Assembly: GCA_040954595.2 (NCBI GenBank)
Contig: CM082585.2
Coordinates: 2,790,001 to 2,854,000 of the forward strand
DNA length: 64,000 nucleotides
Origin: Balanoglossus misakiensis
Lineage: Eukaryota > Hemichordata
Reading direction: 5' to 3'
A program made the position numbers and the translations under genes. This document shows positions 32,766 through 44,329 of this stretch, one piece after another; the first letter of the stretch is position 1, and every line of letters begins with the position of its first letter. Below the pieces are notes generated by a model. It had not been told where the DNA came from. It worked only from the letters and a program-made list of their open reading frames with translations, and made no database searches.

Positions 32766-33600
32766 GGGGACACCCCCTCCCGAACCCACCCCCTTCATTC
32801 TTCGCCACATTTCATTTATTGGCTGGTTTGTCTAGTGTACCAGGGCAGACTACTTGCCACCCCACCCCACCGATGCTTACTTTGAGTGGAGTGTCAACAT
32901 TAAAATTTGTCCTCGCCAACATTGAGTTAATATGCCTTTGAGTTCGTTAAAATGCAACTTTGATCACCGTATTTTACAAAAAAAATTATTATGTGGGAGG
33001 GGGACACCCCCTCCATTCTTCACCACATTGCATTTATTCGCTGGTTTGTCTAGTGTACCAGGGCAGGCTTCTTGCCACCCCATCCCCGATGCTTACTTTG
33101 AGTGGAGTGGCAAAATTAAAAAAAATTTCCTCCCTAACATTGAGTTAATTTGCTTTTGAGTTCATTAAAATGCAACTTTGAGCACCGTATTTTACATAAT
33201 TTTCTTATGTGGGAGGGGGACACCCCCTCCCACGCCCAACCCCGACACTTTTCTTGTTTTACCAATCCTACCAACTATTGTATTGACTTGTCATTTTAAT
33301 TTATTCATAGATTTCTTTATTGCAACGATATACTATTATATACTTCAATTACTTTAGGAAAATTATAATTGACGTGTTGAGGAGCCTCATTCCCTTTATT
33401 GCATACAGTGTACATAGGATCATGACGGCGAATGTTTTCGGAGAGGGGGGGGGTCATCATATTGTTAGGCCTGTCAAGGGGGGGGGGTCGTCGTTTTTTT
33501 GGTCCTGGGAGAAGGGGGGGGGGTTGGCCTGATTTTTGAAAACCGATGACACAAACTTGCCAACCCCCCCCCCCCCCAGCCGTAAAAACTGAACGGTCCC
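32766..33600. mobile_element. G/C-tract TIR element, one end missing
   Basis: The right end cgtaaaaactgaacggtccc is followed by TTA and matches the terminus of the element at 37302-38075. The interior has two to three tandem blocks of about 220 bp headed gggggacaccccctcc and long G or C tracts at 33450-33580. The left TIR is not visible, so it is truncated or rearranged. Confidence 0.6.
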
Positions 33601-34640
33601 TTATTGGATTGGTTACAAAATTGCTGTACGAGCTTTCTATGATTTGACCGCCGAAACCGCGATCAGCGAATTGCGTTGTGCCATACGATTCGAGGATAGT
33701 CATTCTGAGTAATTGAATTCAATTAGCCTTACATTCCATGCCTGCCTAGCTGCAATAATTGTAGCCTTGTTGGGCTGGTTGGGTGGCTGGATGGCCCACC
33801 ATCTAGCCACCCAACTAGGCCACCAATGCTTCAATTATTGCATATAATGCCAACCTAGGCCTACTTGATTGGTGATGTGCGACAAGCATGCTAATAATAT
33901 ATTGCGCTGCACATAGGGTAAGGCTTGCATGCCCAGAGACAGAGTAAAATTTTAACGTTAAACAATATAAACAATAAAATGTTTTTTCACCAAAAAATTA
34001 ATTTTCCGGTCAGTAGCTGACTTGTTGGAACGTAGGGACAGTATGACAGGTCATACATCTGCCGCCATATCACGTAAAAACATCGGTGTAACATGGCCAG
34101 AAATAGTACATCGTTGTGATTGGTTGGGATCCTGTTTTGGCGTGCTTCATTGACGCATCCATGAATAGATTTTTGTTTGTGTTTGATAGAAAAAAAATGC
34201 CCGACCGGGTTGCACAGTTAAGTGGTTTTGGCTACTGACGGGCACTGGGTAGATATATAGAAACCATGTATAGAGACAACCATGCATTTTTTTCCGAAAT
34301 TGTGATTGATACTTAGAACTTCGAAAATCTATACGATTTAACTAAATGCATTTTCTGGTAAAGGTGAAGTCTGTCAGAACATGATATACAGTTTTTAAAG
34401 AGCAGATTACGAATAAAAATTTAAATGCAACTGAGAACCACGTGATTCTTGTCGTAGATTGTCGCATCATACAGCCAGGTCTGTTGTGACTTCACAAATG
34501 ACACGTCGAAATTTCGTGTGGCAAACGGTATTCGCCATCAACAAAAAGGTACCGGGAAAGTTTCGACTGGCATGCCGGAATTCTGCATCATGTACACCGG
34601 CAGTTTTTTTTTTGAGATGACAAAGTCGGTTTTTTACAAC
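33601..34640. other. Stretch with one palindrome, no supported gene
   Basis: Contains the 90-bp foldback at 33752-33841. The rest is unassigned, somewhat CpG-richer toward 34500-34640, just upstream of a candidate exon. Confidence 0.4.
33752..33841. repeat. 90-bp foldback sequence
   Basis: Outer arms gcaataattg and caattattgc. Inner arms gttgggtggct and agccacccaac around a ggatggcccaccatct loop region. Probably a tiny MITE or relic. Confidence 0.7.
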
Positions 34641-34660
34641 TTTGCCTTGTCACGTTTATC

Positions 34661-34919
34661 ATGGTAATGCACGACGGCCAAATGTCGGACTTGTGTCGGG
34701 CAGATTTTGCAGTCCCGACAAAACATATTTCTACAGAGCAGGCTTCGATGGCATACCGCTGTTATCAAAATCCATTATTCGACTATGTTCCCAATACCAA
34801 GATCGGCTATTCTCGACAGCGACTTTCTCCAGGGAATACCAACTCCGCCGTATGATCTACAAATCAGAATGCCAGTGCCGTTTTCATTGACGATGGCATG
34901 GACAAGCTTATGAATATTG
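34661..34919 (+). pseudogene. Candidate initial coding exon interrupted by one in-frame TGA
   Basis: An ATG-started frame reads 64 codons of well-mixed, hydrophilic sequence (for example LFDYVPNTKIGYSRQRLSPG), hits a TGA at 34853-34855, then stays open in the same frame (STNQNASAVFIDDGMDKLMN) to a consensus-like donor attG|gtgaga. Coding-like composition on both sides of the stop suggests a recent nonsense change, a sequencing error, or recoding. Sequence upstream is relatively CpG-rich. Family not recognised; no downstream exon identified. Confidence 0.35.
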
Positions 34920-34921
34920 GT

Positions 34922-36010
34922 GAGATTTGTAGTTCGTTGTTACACAATCAATGTTATTGTAACAGCCGACTTTAACGCCACAGCAATATATGAAGCGATG
35001 TGGACGCTCGAAAAGAGAGACAAAAGTTCTGTTCTCCTGTGTCTCTGCGCTGCTCTCACTAGAGAATGAAATTTCATAAAGACAGTACTAAATAAAAGAG
35101 ATTAAATGCACCAAAAAGTTGAATTTCCTTAATGATATTTTGTTGCTTAGATTTGCACATTTTCACTTTTTCAGGGGTGCAGGAAGCAATTTCTTGTACG
35201 GGGACAAAGTTACATATTTTCTGGACACAATTGTTTTATGATAAAAATAAATAGCTGAATAAATTGATTACTGATTAAATGCAAATAATAAAAAGGGAGA
35301 AATAGCAAGAAATAAAGTGAACAAATATTATTGTAAAAGCTCCAGTATCTGTTATGATTGACAATTTTCTCAGTATTGTTCCAAAAATTGAATTCAACTG
35401 TATTCATGTCACACATATTGCTACAAATGTACTTTCTTCGATCAGCGACTTTCGTTAAAGATTAGTTTGTTTGGCGTCAAATTACTGACACGTGAAGCCT
35501 CCCAGCCAATTACACTGTATGTTCCATAAACAACAAAATGTGCGCTTCTGTTAACTTTGATTTTTATACTTCAGTTATTCACAGTGATTGCGCCATTCTT
35601 TAAATCCATATCCCTATTGGTGTAAAATATGATCATTGGCGGGGGTGGGGGGGGGGGGGGTAAGCGGGGATTTTGTGCATGGTGGGGGGGGGGTTAAGTA
35701 TGGTTTTACCCTGCCCCCGAAACTTAGTCAGGGGCGGAGATACACTCCCGGTTTCAAAGCCAATATGGGGGGGGGGGGTAATTGCTATTACTGGTATATC
35801 AACTCGATTTGTATAACTTTTTAAAGATTAAAATTGATAACAATGGGATGCATTCAAAGACTTCTGGAGAATGTTGTTTGCAACCAATCTCTGTATCAAC
35901 TTAAATTTAAAGTAAATAAGAATTAAAGTAGCGACGACAAATAAGAAGACGAACATGTTTTGGTCTTTCATTCCAAATAGACTCATCACAGACTTAGAGG
36001 CATCAGAAAA
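34922..36010. other. Stretch with G runs, no supported gene
   Basis: Mostly AT-rich. At 35637-35785 there are four runs of 9-14 G within 150 bp, resembling the interior of the G-tract TIR elements but without visible TIRs. Confidence 0.45.
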
Positions 36011-37272
36011 TTTAAACCTTTGGAGTTTCACTCTTCTGACATTTTGCTTGCTCTTGATGAAAAAAGAGAGGTTTTCTTGGTATTACTCGATCTTTCCGCA
36101 GCATTTGACACTGTGAACCATACCATTTTACTCAATCGCTTAAGAGACCGCTTTGGTCTCTCAGATACTGTTCTCACGTGGTTTAAGTCATACCTTTCCA
36201 ATCGTAGTCAGTGTATACTTGTAAATTCCACCCAATCACCTTTCTATCCGCTCGACACTGGGGTACCACAGGGATCAGTTCTTGGTCCCATACTTTTCAA
36301 TATGTACATGTCTCCATTAGGTGAATTAGTTCAAAGTCATGGTTGTCTTTATAGTTTTTATGCAGATGACTCTTCCCTTTATATGTCATTTTGTAAAGAC
36401 AACGCAGCCAGAACTGTTTCAAATCTTGAACTTTGTATATCCGATGTTAGGTTTTGGATGTCTGAAAACTTCTTGTGCTTAAACGATGATAAGACTGAAT
36501 TTGTTATTTTCTCTGGTACTTCGGGTGATCTGTCTGCTAGAGGGATTTCAGAAATTCGTGTTGGCGATTCTCTGATTCCCGTCCATTGTCAGGCTAAGAG
36601 CCTTGGAGTGATCCTTGACTCTTGTCTGACAATGAAGCCACATATTGGACAGATCTGCCGCTCTGCCACTTTTCATTTACGTCGCATTGCACTTATTGCA
36701 AATATGCAATTAGTTCATGCATTCATTACTTCTCGAATTGATTCATGTAATTCACTTTTATTTGGGCTCCCGAAGTATTCAATCAACCGTATTCAACGCG
36801 TTCAGAATATTGCTGCTAGAATTGTTACTCGTTCAAAAATCACCTGTCACATCACTCCAATTTTGTATCAGTTGCACTGGCTACCTTTTACAGAGCGTAT
36901 TGTTTTTAAGATGTTAGTTCTCATTTTTAAATCCATTCATAAACTTGGTCCAATATATCTTTCTAACATGACTGATCTGTATGTTCCGTGTCGCAATTTA
37001 AGGTCAGCTGATCAGTTCAAACTCTGCCCTGTTCGATCACGCACCAGGAGTTATGGTGATCGTGCTTTTACTGTTGCTGCTCCAATTCTTTGGAATATTC
37101 TTCCACTCAACATTCACCAGGCACCAGACTTATCTGTTTTTAAATCAAATGTTAAAACTTTACTCTTTAAATCTGTTTTTTAGCCATTTGTTGTATTGTA
37201 TTTTTGCTTTAAGCGTCATTGATCACATTTTTGTGGATACTGACGCTATATAAATAAATTATTATTATTATT
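36011..37272 (+). mobile_element. LINE of the CR1/L2 type, 5'-truncated
   Basis: The element starts within the reverse transcriptase and runs through a stop codon at 37183 to a 3' end with a small agcgtca...tgacgct stem and an (ATT)n tail (to about 37272). That 3' structure and the truncation are typical of this LINE group. Confidence 0.9.
36020..37183 (+). pseudogene. Reverse transcriptase, C-terminal two thirds, LINE (CR1/L2-like)
   Basis: The 387 residues begin inside the RT domain (upstream fingers and endonuclease lost). Visible blocks in order: DLSAAFDTVNHTILL (motif A aspartate, about residues 25-40), GVPQGSVLGPILFNMY (motif B, about 80-100), FYADDSSLY (catalytic YADD, about 115), then LNDDKTEFVIF. 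The long C-terminal domain contains RVQNIAARIV, LHWLPFTERI and the terminal FKSNVKTLLF block common to CR1/L2 ORF2. No internal stop is present, so the copy is young but dead because of 5' truncation. In life this protein copies element RNA into DNA at a nicked target. Confidence 0.9.
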
Positions 37273-37301
37273 CTTAAAATCTGACTTTGAGGCACATCTT
37301 A

Positions 37302-38075
37302 GGGACCGTTCAGTTTTTACGGCAGGGGGGGGGGGGCGGCAAGTTTGTGTCATCGGTTCTCAAAATCAGGCCGACCCCCCCTTCAGCCAGGACCAAAAAA
37401 TGATGACCCCCTCTTTGACAGACCCAAAAATATGATGACCCCCCCCCCCACGCCCAAAACATTCGCCGTCCTGATCCTATGTACACTGTATGCAATAAAG
37501 AACATAAGAAATTTTTTTTAAATACGGTGCTCAAAGTTGCAATGTAATGAACTCAAAAGCAAATTATCTCAATGTTTGGGAGGACCAATTTTACTTTTGG
37601 CCACTCCACTCAAAGTTAGAAGATTTGGCGTTATCTTGTCATGACATCATTTATAAAATTTCTAGTATATAGAAGATGCATCGCGAAACTCTTAGTTATG
37701 CAAAATGGTTTAAACAATTATTCTCCTTTATGTATTCACTTTGTTAAATATTATCATCGGTGGGGTTTGGGTGGCAAGCACTCCGCCCTGGTACACTAGA
37801 CAAACCAGCCCCAAATGAAATGTGGCGGAGAATATAGGGGGTGGGTGTGGGAGGGGGTGACCCCTTCCTACATTAGAAAATTTTGTAAAATAAAGGGTGC
37901 GAAACTGCAATTTTGTGGACTCAAAAGCAAAAGTTCGGTGGCAAAAGTATGTGACCCCCCCCTAAACATTTAAAAAAACCAGATGACCCCCCCCCCCTTG
38001 TGGACTTCAAAATTTAAGTGACCCCCCCCCCCTGGATTTTGCCGCCCCCCCCGGCCGTAAAAACTGAACGGTCCC
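37302..38075. mobile_element. G-tract TIR element, complete, TTA target duplication
   Basis: Perfectly inverted termini of about 22 bp (gggaccgttcagtttttacg and its complement) and TTA on both sides (37299-37301, 38076-38078). Subterminal runs of 8-12 G or C occur, and the interior matches 32766-33200 in reverse. No transposase. A 3-bp TTA duplication is compatible with a PIF/Harbinger-like mover. Confidence 0.85.
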
Positions 38076-41000
38076 TTACCTTAATTTTGATCAAAATCTA
38101 TTTAACCAACCAAGGAACATGCATACTGGTACCTTCCTTCTAGTATTTAAAAGGGAACCAGTTTTGGCCAAATCATTGGGGATTATAGCAACATTCTGCT
38201 GGTCAATGCATGTACAATGGTGACAACACCAGTCTTCAGGTACTACTATTCCCTGAAAGCCTCATGAAATGCCAAATTTCACATTTTTCCAAAAATCAAA
38301 TCTTCTACCTTTTATATAAAATCTTCATCATTAATCCACATTACTTGTATTTGCATTTGATTCTGTTTATTATCTCTTGGCGATGCGTACCATAATAGTT
38401 GTGAACTCTTTTTATAGAGGCTGATTTAACAGGTGTGGCACCTATTTAATATATCCCTTGTTCAAATTGCAACATACAGCCACAATCGGGCGTCGGTAAC
38501 ATAATCATGTATGCCTATCAGTAAGCTTTTTTAGATGGACCAATCTATGTTGAAAGTCAAATCATGAAAATAATGCAACAAGTGGCAGCTCCTAGTCTTA
38601 GGGCTTCAATGACATTATATTTGGGGCTGGTTTAGATCCAGAAGTTGCATAATGTGCTCACACTGTACACGTGGGATCCTGTGTTAAAGAAGCACACAAA
38701 TTCTCCAACATTTTGGCAATATAGCCCAGTTGATCAGGAAAGGGCAACAAAAGTTTAGTCAAACAAGATACTAGTACCGGTATTGACAAACAGTGGCCAT
38801 CTATGGTAGATATCTCTATGTTATCAATTTCACTGCTCTATTAGCAAAAGGCAAACCATTAAAATTTAAAACTGCATGTGGAGATTTTAGATAAATTAAC
38901 TCTGTAACTGGGCCTGATCATGCGCCTTGAAATGGCAGGGGTCCGACATTCTGTGTTGATTTCAGAGCATACAACATGTTCCAGTACGTATACAATGAAT
39001 TGTATGTTTTCTCAAAATTTTATGTATAAGGCTACGGAATATAATAACCATGCAATGCATATTGGCTGGCTGTCTCCTACCTTTTAATGTTTCACTATTC
39101 AGAGGTGTACAGAGGCTTGATTGATTGATTGTTTGAAGTCACAGTGCAGTTGTTGTTTTGTAGTATCCACTTAGTTGTTGTTCTTATGTCATGAAATTCT
39201 AGTCAGGATTCAGAGAACTGTTGGCACCAACAGATGAGGTTAGCAACAATCCTTTTATTTACAAAACAAGATACATGAAATTTATTCTTGTAGTTAAGGA
39301 CCAAACCAAAACATTGTCAAAACTGTCATCCTCAGACAGCGGGAGGATATTCCATAGCCCCACCCCAAACTTGCCAAGAGCCCTCTCATTCAAGAAACCC
39401 CGCCCACATTTCTTTGTTATGGACTCAGTCTTTGACAGTGTAATAAATCTTTTAAAACTTTGAGGCTGACTTCTGCTCATTTGAAGTCTATACAATACAT
39501 TCCCAGATCTCAATATCTTCCTTCAAATTCAAGATTCACCTAATGTTAACGTTTTTTATGCTCTTATTCATGTAGATATTGAAATGGAACAGAGGTTATT
39601 GGCAGGTACAGAATTTATTGGCTTTTAATTAAGAAATTGAAATGTTTGGTCTGTAAATTTGGGAAGCAAACATCTATTAATTGTGTATAATGATCATAAA
39701 TGTATATACCTGTAGATAAAGTGAGTACATGTGTGGTTGTAATCATACTGCAGGTGTGCATCTATTAACGAATTTGTGTATGGCTGTTCTATCATGCAAT
39801 GGTGATGTTATTTTGAATGAGTTGTACATGCACGTACAGGACCTAGCTTTTTAAAACCTTGGGCAGAAAACTTTGCGAGCAAGTAGTTTCTGGATATGAT
39901 TGCCATAATTAAAACTGACCAGAATGGTTGTGTCATGAATATGGAAGGATTCATATAAACACTTCTGAAGTGGGGGAGGGGGGTTGGAATCCTTTCTACT
40001 CATAGTTATATTCATTTTGTTGATGTCCTCTTTCATGCTGCATCTCCTGACATTGTTACAATGATCGGGTACCTCAACAGTGAACTATGAATGAGCACTG
40101 AAACTCACACAAGTTGGATCCAACGTCAACATTTTCATGTATTTTGTACACGGTATTAGTGCAGTTTGGCCTTATGGTTGATGAAATTTATTTTCACGAT
40201 TATAAAATTCAAGGATTTGGCATTTGGCAGGTGGTTGTATGTGATTTTTCATTGCCAGGTGGTTGCTATAGCATGGCAACAAAATGCAATGCATTGATGA
40301 TCTAGCCAAAGCAAAGAATTAAATTTAAAAAAATGTTCAGGTGTATGGAGGAATCTTTTCCCCACCTCTCTCCTTTAGATTATGCAATTTATGCTCAAGA
40401 AATGCCCCCCCCCCCCTCCCATACTCTGTTAGTCCATGCCAGTGAACAGTGTGATATGGCATGGAATGTCCAAAATTCATTTAAACTCTTTTCTTGAAAT
40501 CAAATATACATGCACCTCATACATTATTGGTGATCCATTCATGCATAACAGGTCTATTGCCTATCTCATGGTCACTCCACCAGAAATCCATGACAATGAT
40601 ACATGGAAATTTTCTCTATAGTCAGATCCACTGTCAGGGCATTACTGATTAAATTGCCAATTTAATTAAGCACAATTTTATATGGGGGTTACACAGGGAC
40701 CATTTATACGTTTCTAAAATGTCTCAGATCAAATACTTCCATAAATAATTATTTGTTACCAGTTCAAGTGGTGCTGAAACGTCTCAGATTCGAGACGGCT
40801 TTGACGACCTGCGCCGGTGTAAGGATTAATACCTCTAAACAACCCATTGTCTATGGGGCCAAGCCATAGTGCCTATACATAAATGTTGTATGTGGACAAG
40901 AGGCGAATCAAAGGATTAATCCTCTGTATTTACCATAGGCAAGTAGTGTCTCTCAAACACTGAGAATTTTGCCCTGTGTGAATCTGGTATTAATTTAAAA

Positions 41001-41751
41001 ATATTTTCATGATTTTACTTTTGAATGGTCCTATTAAGTTAAAGTTTACTGGTCGGTGTACACAAACAAATCAGTAAACTCGATTGTGGCTATGTAAATA
41101 CCGGTATGTACAATAAAGAATAAAAAGGTGCCACACCCATTTCTTCAACTGTCTATTGCAAGAGTAGATAACTACTGTAGTATGCGCATATGGCTATTAA
41201 TACCTCCAGAAAGTCAAACAGTGGTATGTTAGAAAATCTGGATAGTGTGAATTTTTAACACACTGCCAGGTAAAAAAACGAACACACATTGGAGGCAGTT
41301 TCTGGACATCCAAGTTTTTTAACAAAATTTACTCACAAAAAAAACCTTCATATTTATTTACTTTCCAGCTGACAGAATTAAAAGCCTTTCCAAGATTATT
41401 GGAGAGATTGAAAGCATGACAAATTTTTATTGAGTTGCAGCTCATGGGGCCTTAATGTGATATTAAGTTGTGTTATTTTTCTGTGAGTGGCCAAGCTTTC
41501 ATGCAACTCCTGTTACTGTCCCATTTATTGTGTTGGAGATTTCTCAAATTGGCTTGTGTGCCAAATTTTTTACTATAGGAGTTGAGTAGTGGAGTACGTT
41601 TTGAATCTTGTAAATACAAACCGACTTTCTATTTTCAGATGTAACACTGCTAGTGGACAGTGTTGTACCCAAAGTTTTCTGAAGCTCAGATGAGCAATGG
41701 AATCATTGCACTGAATGAGCTTTCATATACCAGAATACTGTTTATTTTTAG

Positions 41752-41835
41752 CTACTGTTTATGTGTGTGCAGGTTTGAAACATTACAAGGAAACACTGCA
41801 CTGTACCAGAATACACTCACTTAAAACTATTGAAG
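41752..41835 (+). other. Candidate internal exon, 84 nt, phase 1-1
   Basis: A pyrimidine-rich acceptor (ctgtttatttttag) precedes, and a near-consensus donor (gaaG|gtaagg style) follows. The 84 nt are open in the frame VYVCAGLKHYKETLHC...SLKTIE and have the same phase at both ends, so the exon could be skipped or inserted without breaking a frame. A second strong acceptor lies 112 nt upstream (ctattttcag ending 41639). Two cysteines suggest an extracellular or enzyme segment, but I do not recognise a family. Confidence 0.35.
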
Positions 41836-42462
41836 GTAAGGATTTTTTTATGTGGCATAAATTAAAACAGGCTTGCTTGCAAAATGAATTTGTGCAGTTA
41901 GACTGCTTACAATCTAACCCCACGGTGTGCTTTGATTGGCCTACAAGGATCGGTTTGTTTGGACATTAACATATACAAGTATATAGAGGCCAAGCAGATC
42001 AGATGATGTACATGTCTCTTTGCACACATTCTGAATTTATCCAGCAATCTACTGGCACCTAGACCCATGCCTAACCAAGGGAGTGTTCAGCTAATGCATG
42101 GGGGGGGGGGGACCAATTGTGGGGGAGGCATTTTTTCAAAATAATAGAAGGTGAAGGTCACATTTCATAAAGCTATATTCTTGTCGATTGAGTGTTCCAT
42201 TATACAGCAGGTATTCCATTATATAGTACGTACTTGTAAATGATTATGTTTGCCAATGATACCCAGTTGTGGTCAGGGATAATGGTATTTGTGCAGTTAC
42301 ATGCACAGTATCTGATTTCTTATGTGACCTCCCCATTTGTGTAGTATTCCATCTGGTAATTAGATTAGAATCAGTGACAAGAACATTGTTCGGAAAGTAA
42401 AATTAGTTTCAGTCTGGTTGGCATAAATGTTTTGAAGCTGTTAAAACTTTGAGATACCAGGT

Positions 42463-42584
42463 ACATATGTAGATACCACAGACAACTGCATGAGGTTGGA
42501 AGGGGTGATTTCCATTCATCTTTACATATGTAGATACCACAGACAACTGCATGAGGTTGGAAGGGGTGATTTCCATTCATCTTT
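42463..42584. repeat. Two-copy 61-bp perfect tandem duplication
   Basis: acatatgtagataccacaga...cattcatcttt occurs twice in a row without differences, so it is very recent. Confidence 0.9.
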
Positions 42585-43049
42585 CTCAGATTTAAACAGA
42601 AGAAAATAAACAGTCTCTACATATCCAATGATTATCATTTTCAAAGGAAGAAAACACAGTAAGGGAAAACAATAGTTTTGATTATCGCCAAGTCAGTACT
42701 TCTGCTGTGAACCCAATCGAAACCATTACCGGTTATTGTGTGCTATAAAATGAGACCTATCCCCCATCAGGGCTCCAGACACAACTATGGTGGGAGGAAG
42801 GGGAGAGGAGCAGGAGGGGGTAAGGTCAAATGCCATGCCATTTCAATCACTGCATGAGCGGAAAATTTAACACTTTAAGTTTTGATTTACACGAGTGCTG
42901 GGTGGGCAGGATCAGAGCTATCACTTAGTCTCAAAACGAATGCCTTATGGAACACCCACAAACACAACTGTACCTTATTGTCTATTGTGTCATGAAATCA
43001 TGCGCCCAATGAGGAAAGCTTTTCAGTATTTGAAAAAAGATGTCTGGTC

Positions 43050-43987
43050 AAATCAGTGTACAACGAGTTTTATCTCCTTCAGATTCACAGTCATTGGCTT
43101 CTGATATTAACATATTTTATACAAGGGTTGAAGCAAGACTTCTCTGAGGAGTGTGACAGGAGGCTGTCCTCCTGTCCACCCCCATGCCAGAATGATGTAG
43201 TCATCACTGTGGGTGATGTAGTGCGACCATATAAGTACCATATATGAAACCTTGGACAGCCCCTGGCCCAGATGGTATAACTGGCAGTGTGCTGAAGGCG
43301 TGCGTAGATGGACTAGAGGCCTTGTTTCAGAATTTCTTTCAGCGCTCTATTGATACAGGCACTACACCCAAAATTTGGAGGACTTCAAAAATTTTCCCAG
43401 TTCCTAAAATTACTTTTTCTTCAGAGCTAAAGCAACATCCTTCATAATGAAATGTTTGATATTGTCTCATCTACTCCCCTATGTTCAGTCAAAAGTAGAT
43501 CCTAAAAGTACGGATGACGCAGCTGCTTGTCTCCTTCATAAATTGTTAAAACACCTTGATAAAGCCGGGCACTATGCCAGGATTATATTCATCGACTTCA
43601 GTTCTTCTTTCAACACCACTTAGCGTCACATTATGATATACATATCATTGCAGGTAGGTGCACCATGCACCTGCAATAGTTTATTGGGTTTATAACTTCC
43701 TAACTGACAGACCACATTGTGAGAGTAGGGGAGGCCTATCTACTGTGGTCTTCACCAACACCAGTGCCCCCAAGGCTGTGTCTTCAGGCAAAGCCCATTT
43801 TCGTTCATTTTCTATACAGAGTAATTGTTCAACTAGTTCATTTCTTTCCAATTCTCTGATAGTGCAGCTGTACTTGTTCTTTTAAATGACACAAACTCGG
43901 AAACGGAATATGTAAACTTGGTAAAGTATTATTCTAATAGCTGTAATTCACATTTTCTACAGCTTAATGTTTCAAAGACAAAAGAAC
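43050..43987 (+). pseudogene. Old LINE (Rex/CR1 type) reverse transcriptase, 5' part of the interrupted copy
   Basis: Translation gives WTAPGPDGITGSVLKACVDG (start of the RT domain), FPVPK, then after frameshifts the motif-A-like IIFIDFSSSFNT and the end LQLNVSKTKEL. Several stops and frame changes show it is dead. The copy is cut at 43987, where the TTAA element inserted, and resumes at 55380 in the same frame. The family is the fish-type Rex/CR1 group judged from these motifs, which is knowledge-based inference. Confidence 0.8.
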
Positions 43988-43991
43988 TTAA

Positions 43992-44138
43992 GGTGGCATT
44001 GCATGAAACTGTCGAAACTTTTTCAGAGGCCTATTTCTCATCAAAGACAACGTTAAAACCCCCATAAACCATATATATTCTGGAAGCTGAGTTTTTGAAC
44101 TTTTGTTTGCGTTGCAAATATTATTGATCCCTGGAAAT
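43992..44138 (-). mobile_element. TTAA element copy 2, left segment
   Basis: Reverse complement of the right end of copy 1 (7035-7182). Its terminus ggtggcattgcatgaaact follows TTAA at 43988-43991. Interrupted at ggaaat by the gypsy LTR. Confidence 0.85.
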
Positions 44139-44266
44139 TGTGATATATATTGCCTAAGCAATGACGTATGCATTACCCATCATGCCCTTCGATATTGTAG
44201 TACACATATTATGGTCTGTACTTTCCGAGTATTCTTCAGTGTCAGAGTTTTTCAATAAACATCACA
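44139..44266 (+). repeat. Gypsy LTR, copy 1 (outermost left)
   Basis: 128 bp, starts tgtgatatatattgcc and ends aataaacatcaca. The 6-bp ends TGTGAT/ATCACA are inverted. An AATAAA lies near the 3' end. Preceded by the 5-bp target duplication GAAAT. Confidence 0.95.
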
Positions 44267-44284
44267 TGGTATAAGAAGTGGGAT
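44267..44284 (+). promoter_or_regulatory. Primer-binding site, broken gypsy copy
   Basis: tggtataagaagtgggat directly abuts the LTR. It resembles the 3' end of animal tRNA-Leu (complement), with mismatches. Assignment is tentative. Confidence 0.5.
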
Positions 44285-44329
44285 CGCCATAAAAAAAACA
44301 CCCACTCGAGCCTCTACAATTTCGTCACG

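Larger units (their letters stand above)
38079..43049. other. Mostly unique sequence, possible intron territory
   Basis: It lacks the modular repeats of the left half. One candidate internal exon (41752-41835) and one small tandem duplication (42463-42584) are noted. C or G runs lie near 40407 and 42101. Other open frames are short and unconvincing. Confidence 0.5.

Noticed and set aside
39259-39513. 84-codon minus-strand frame as a gene fragment
   Set aside because: Composition is mildly protein-like but it has no splice sites I trust, no repeat partner in the window and no recognised motif.
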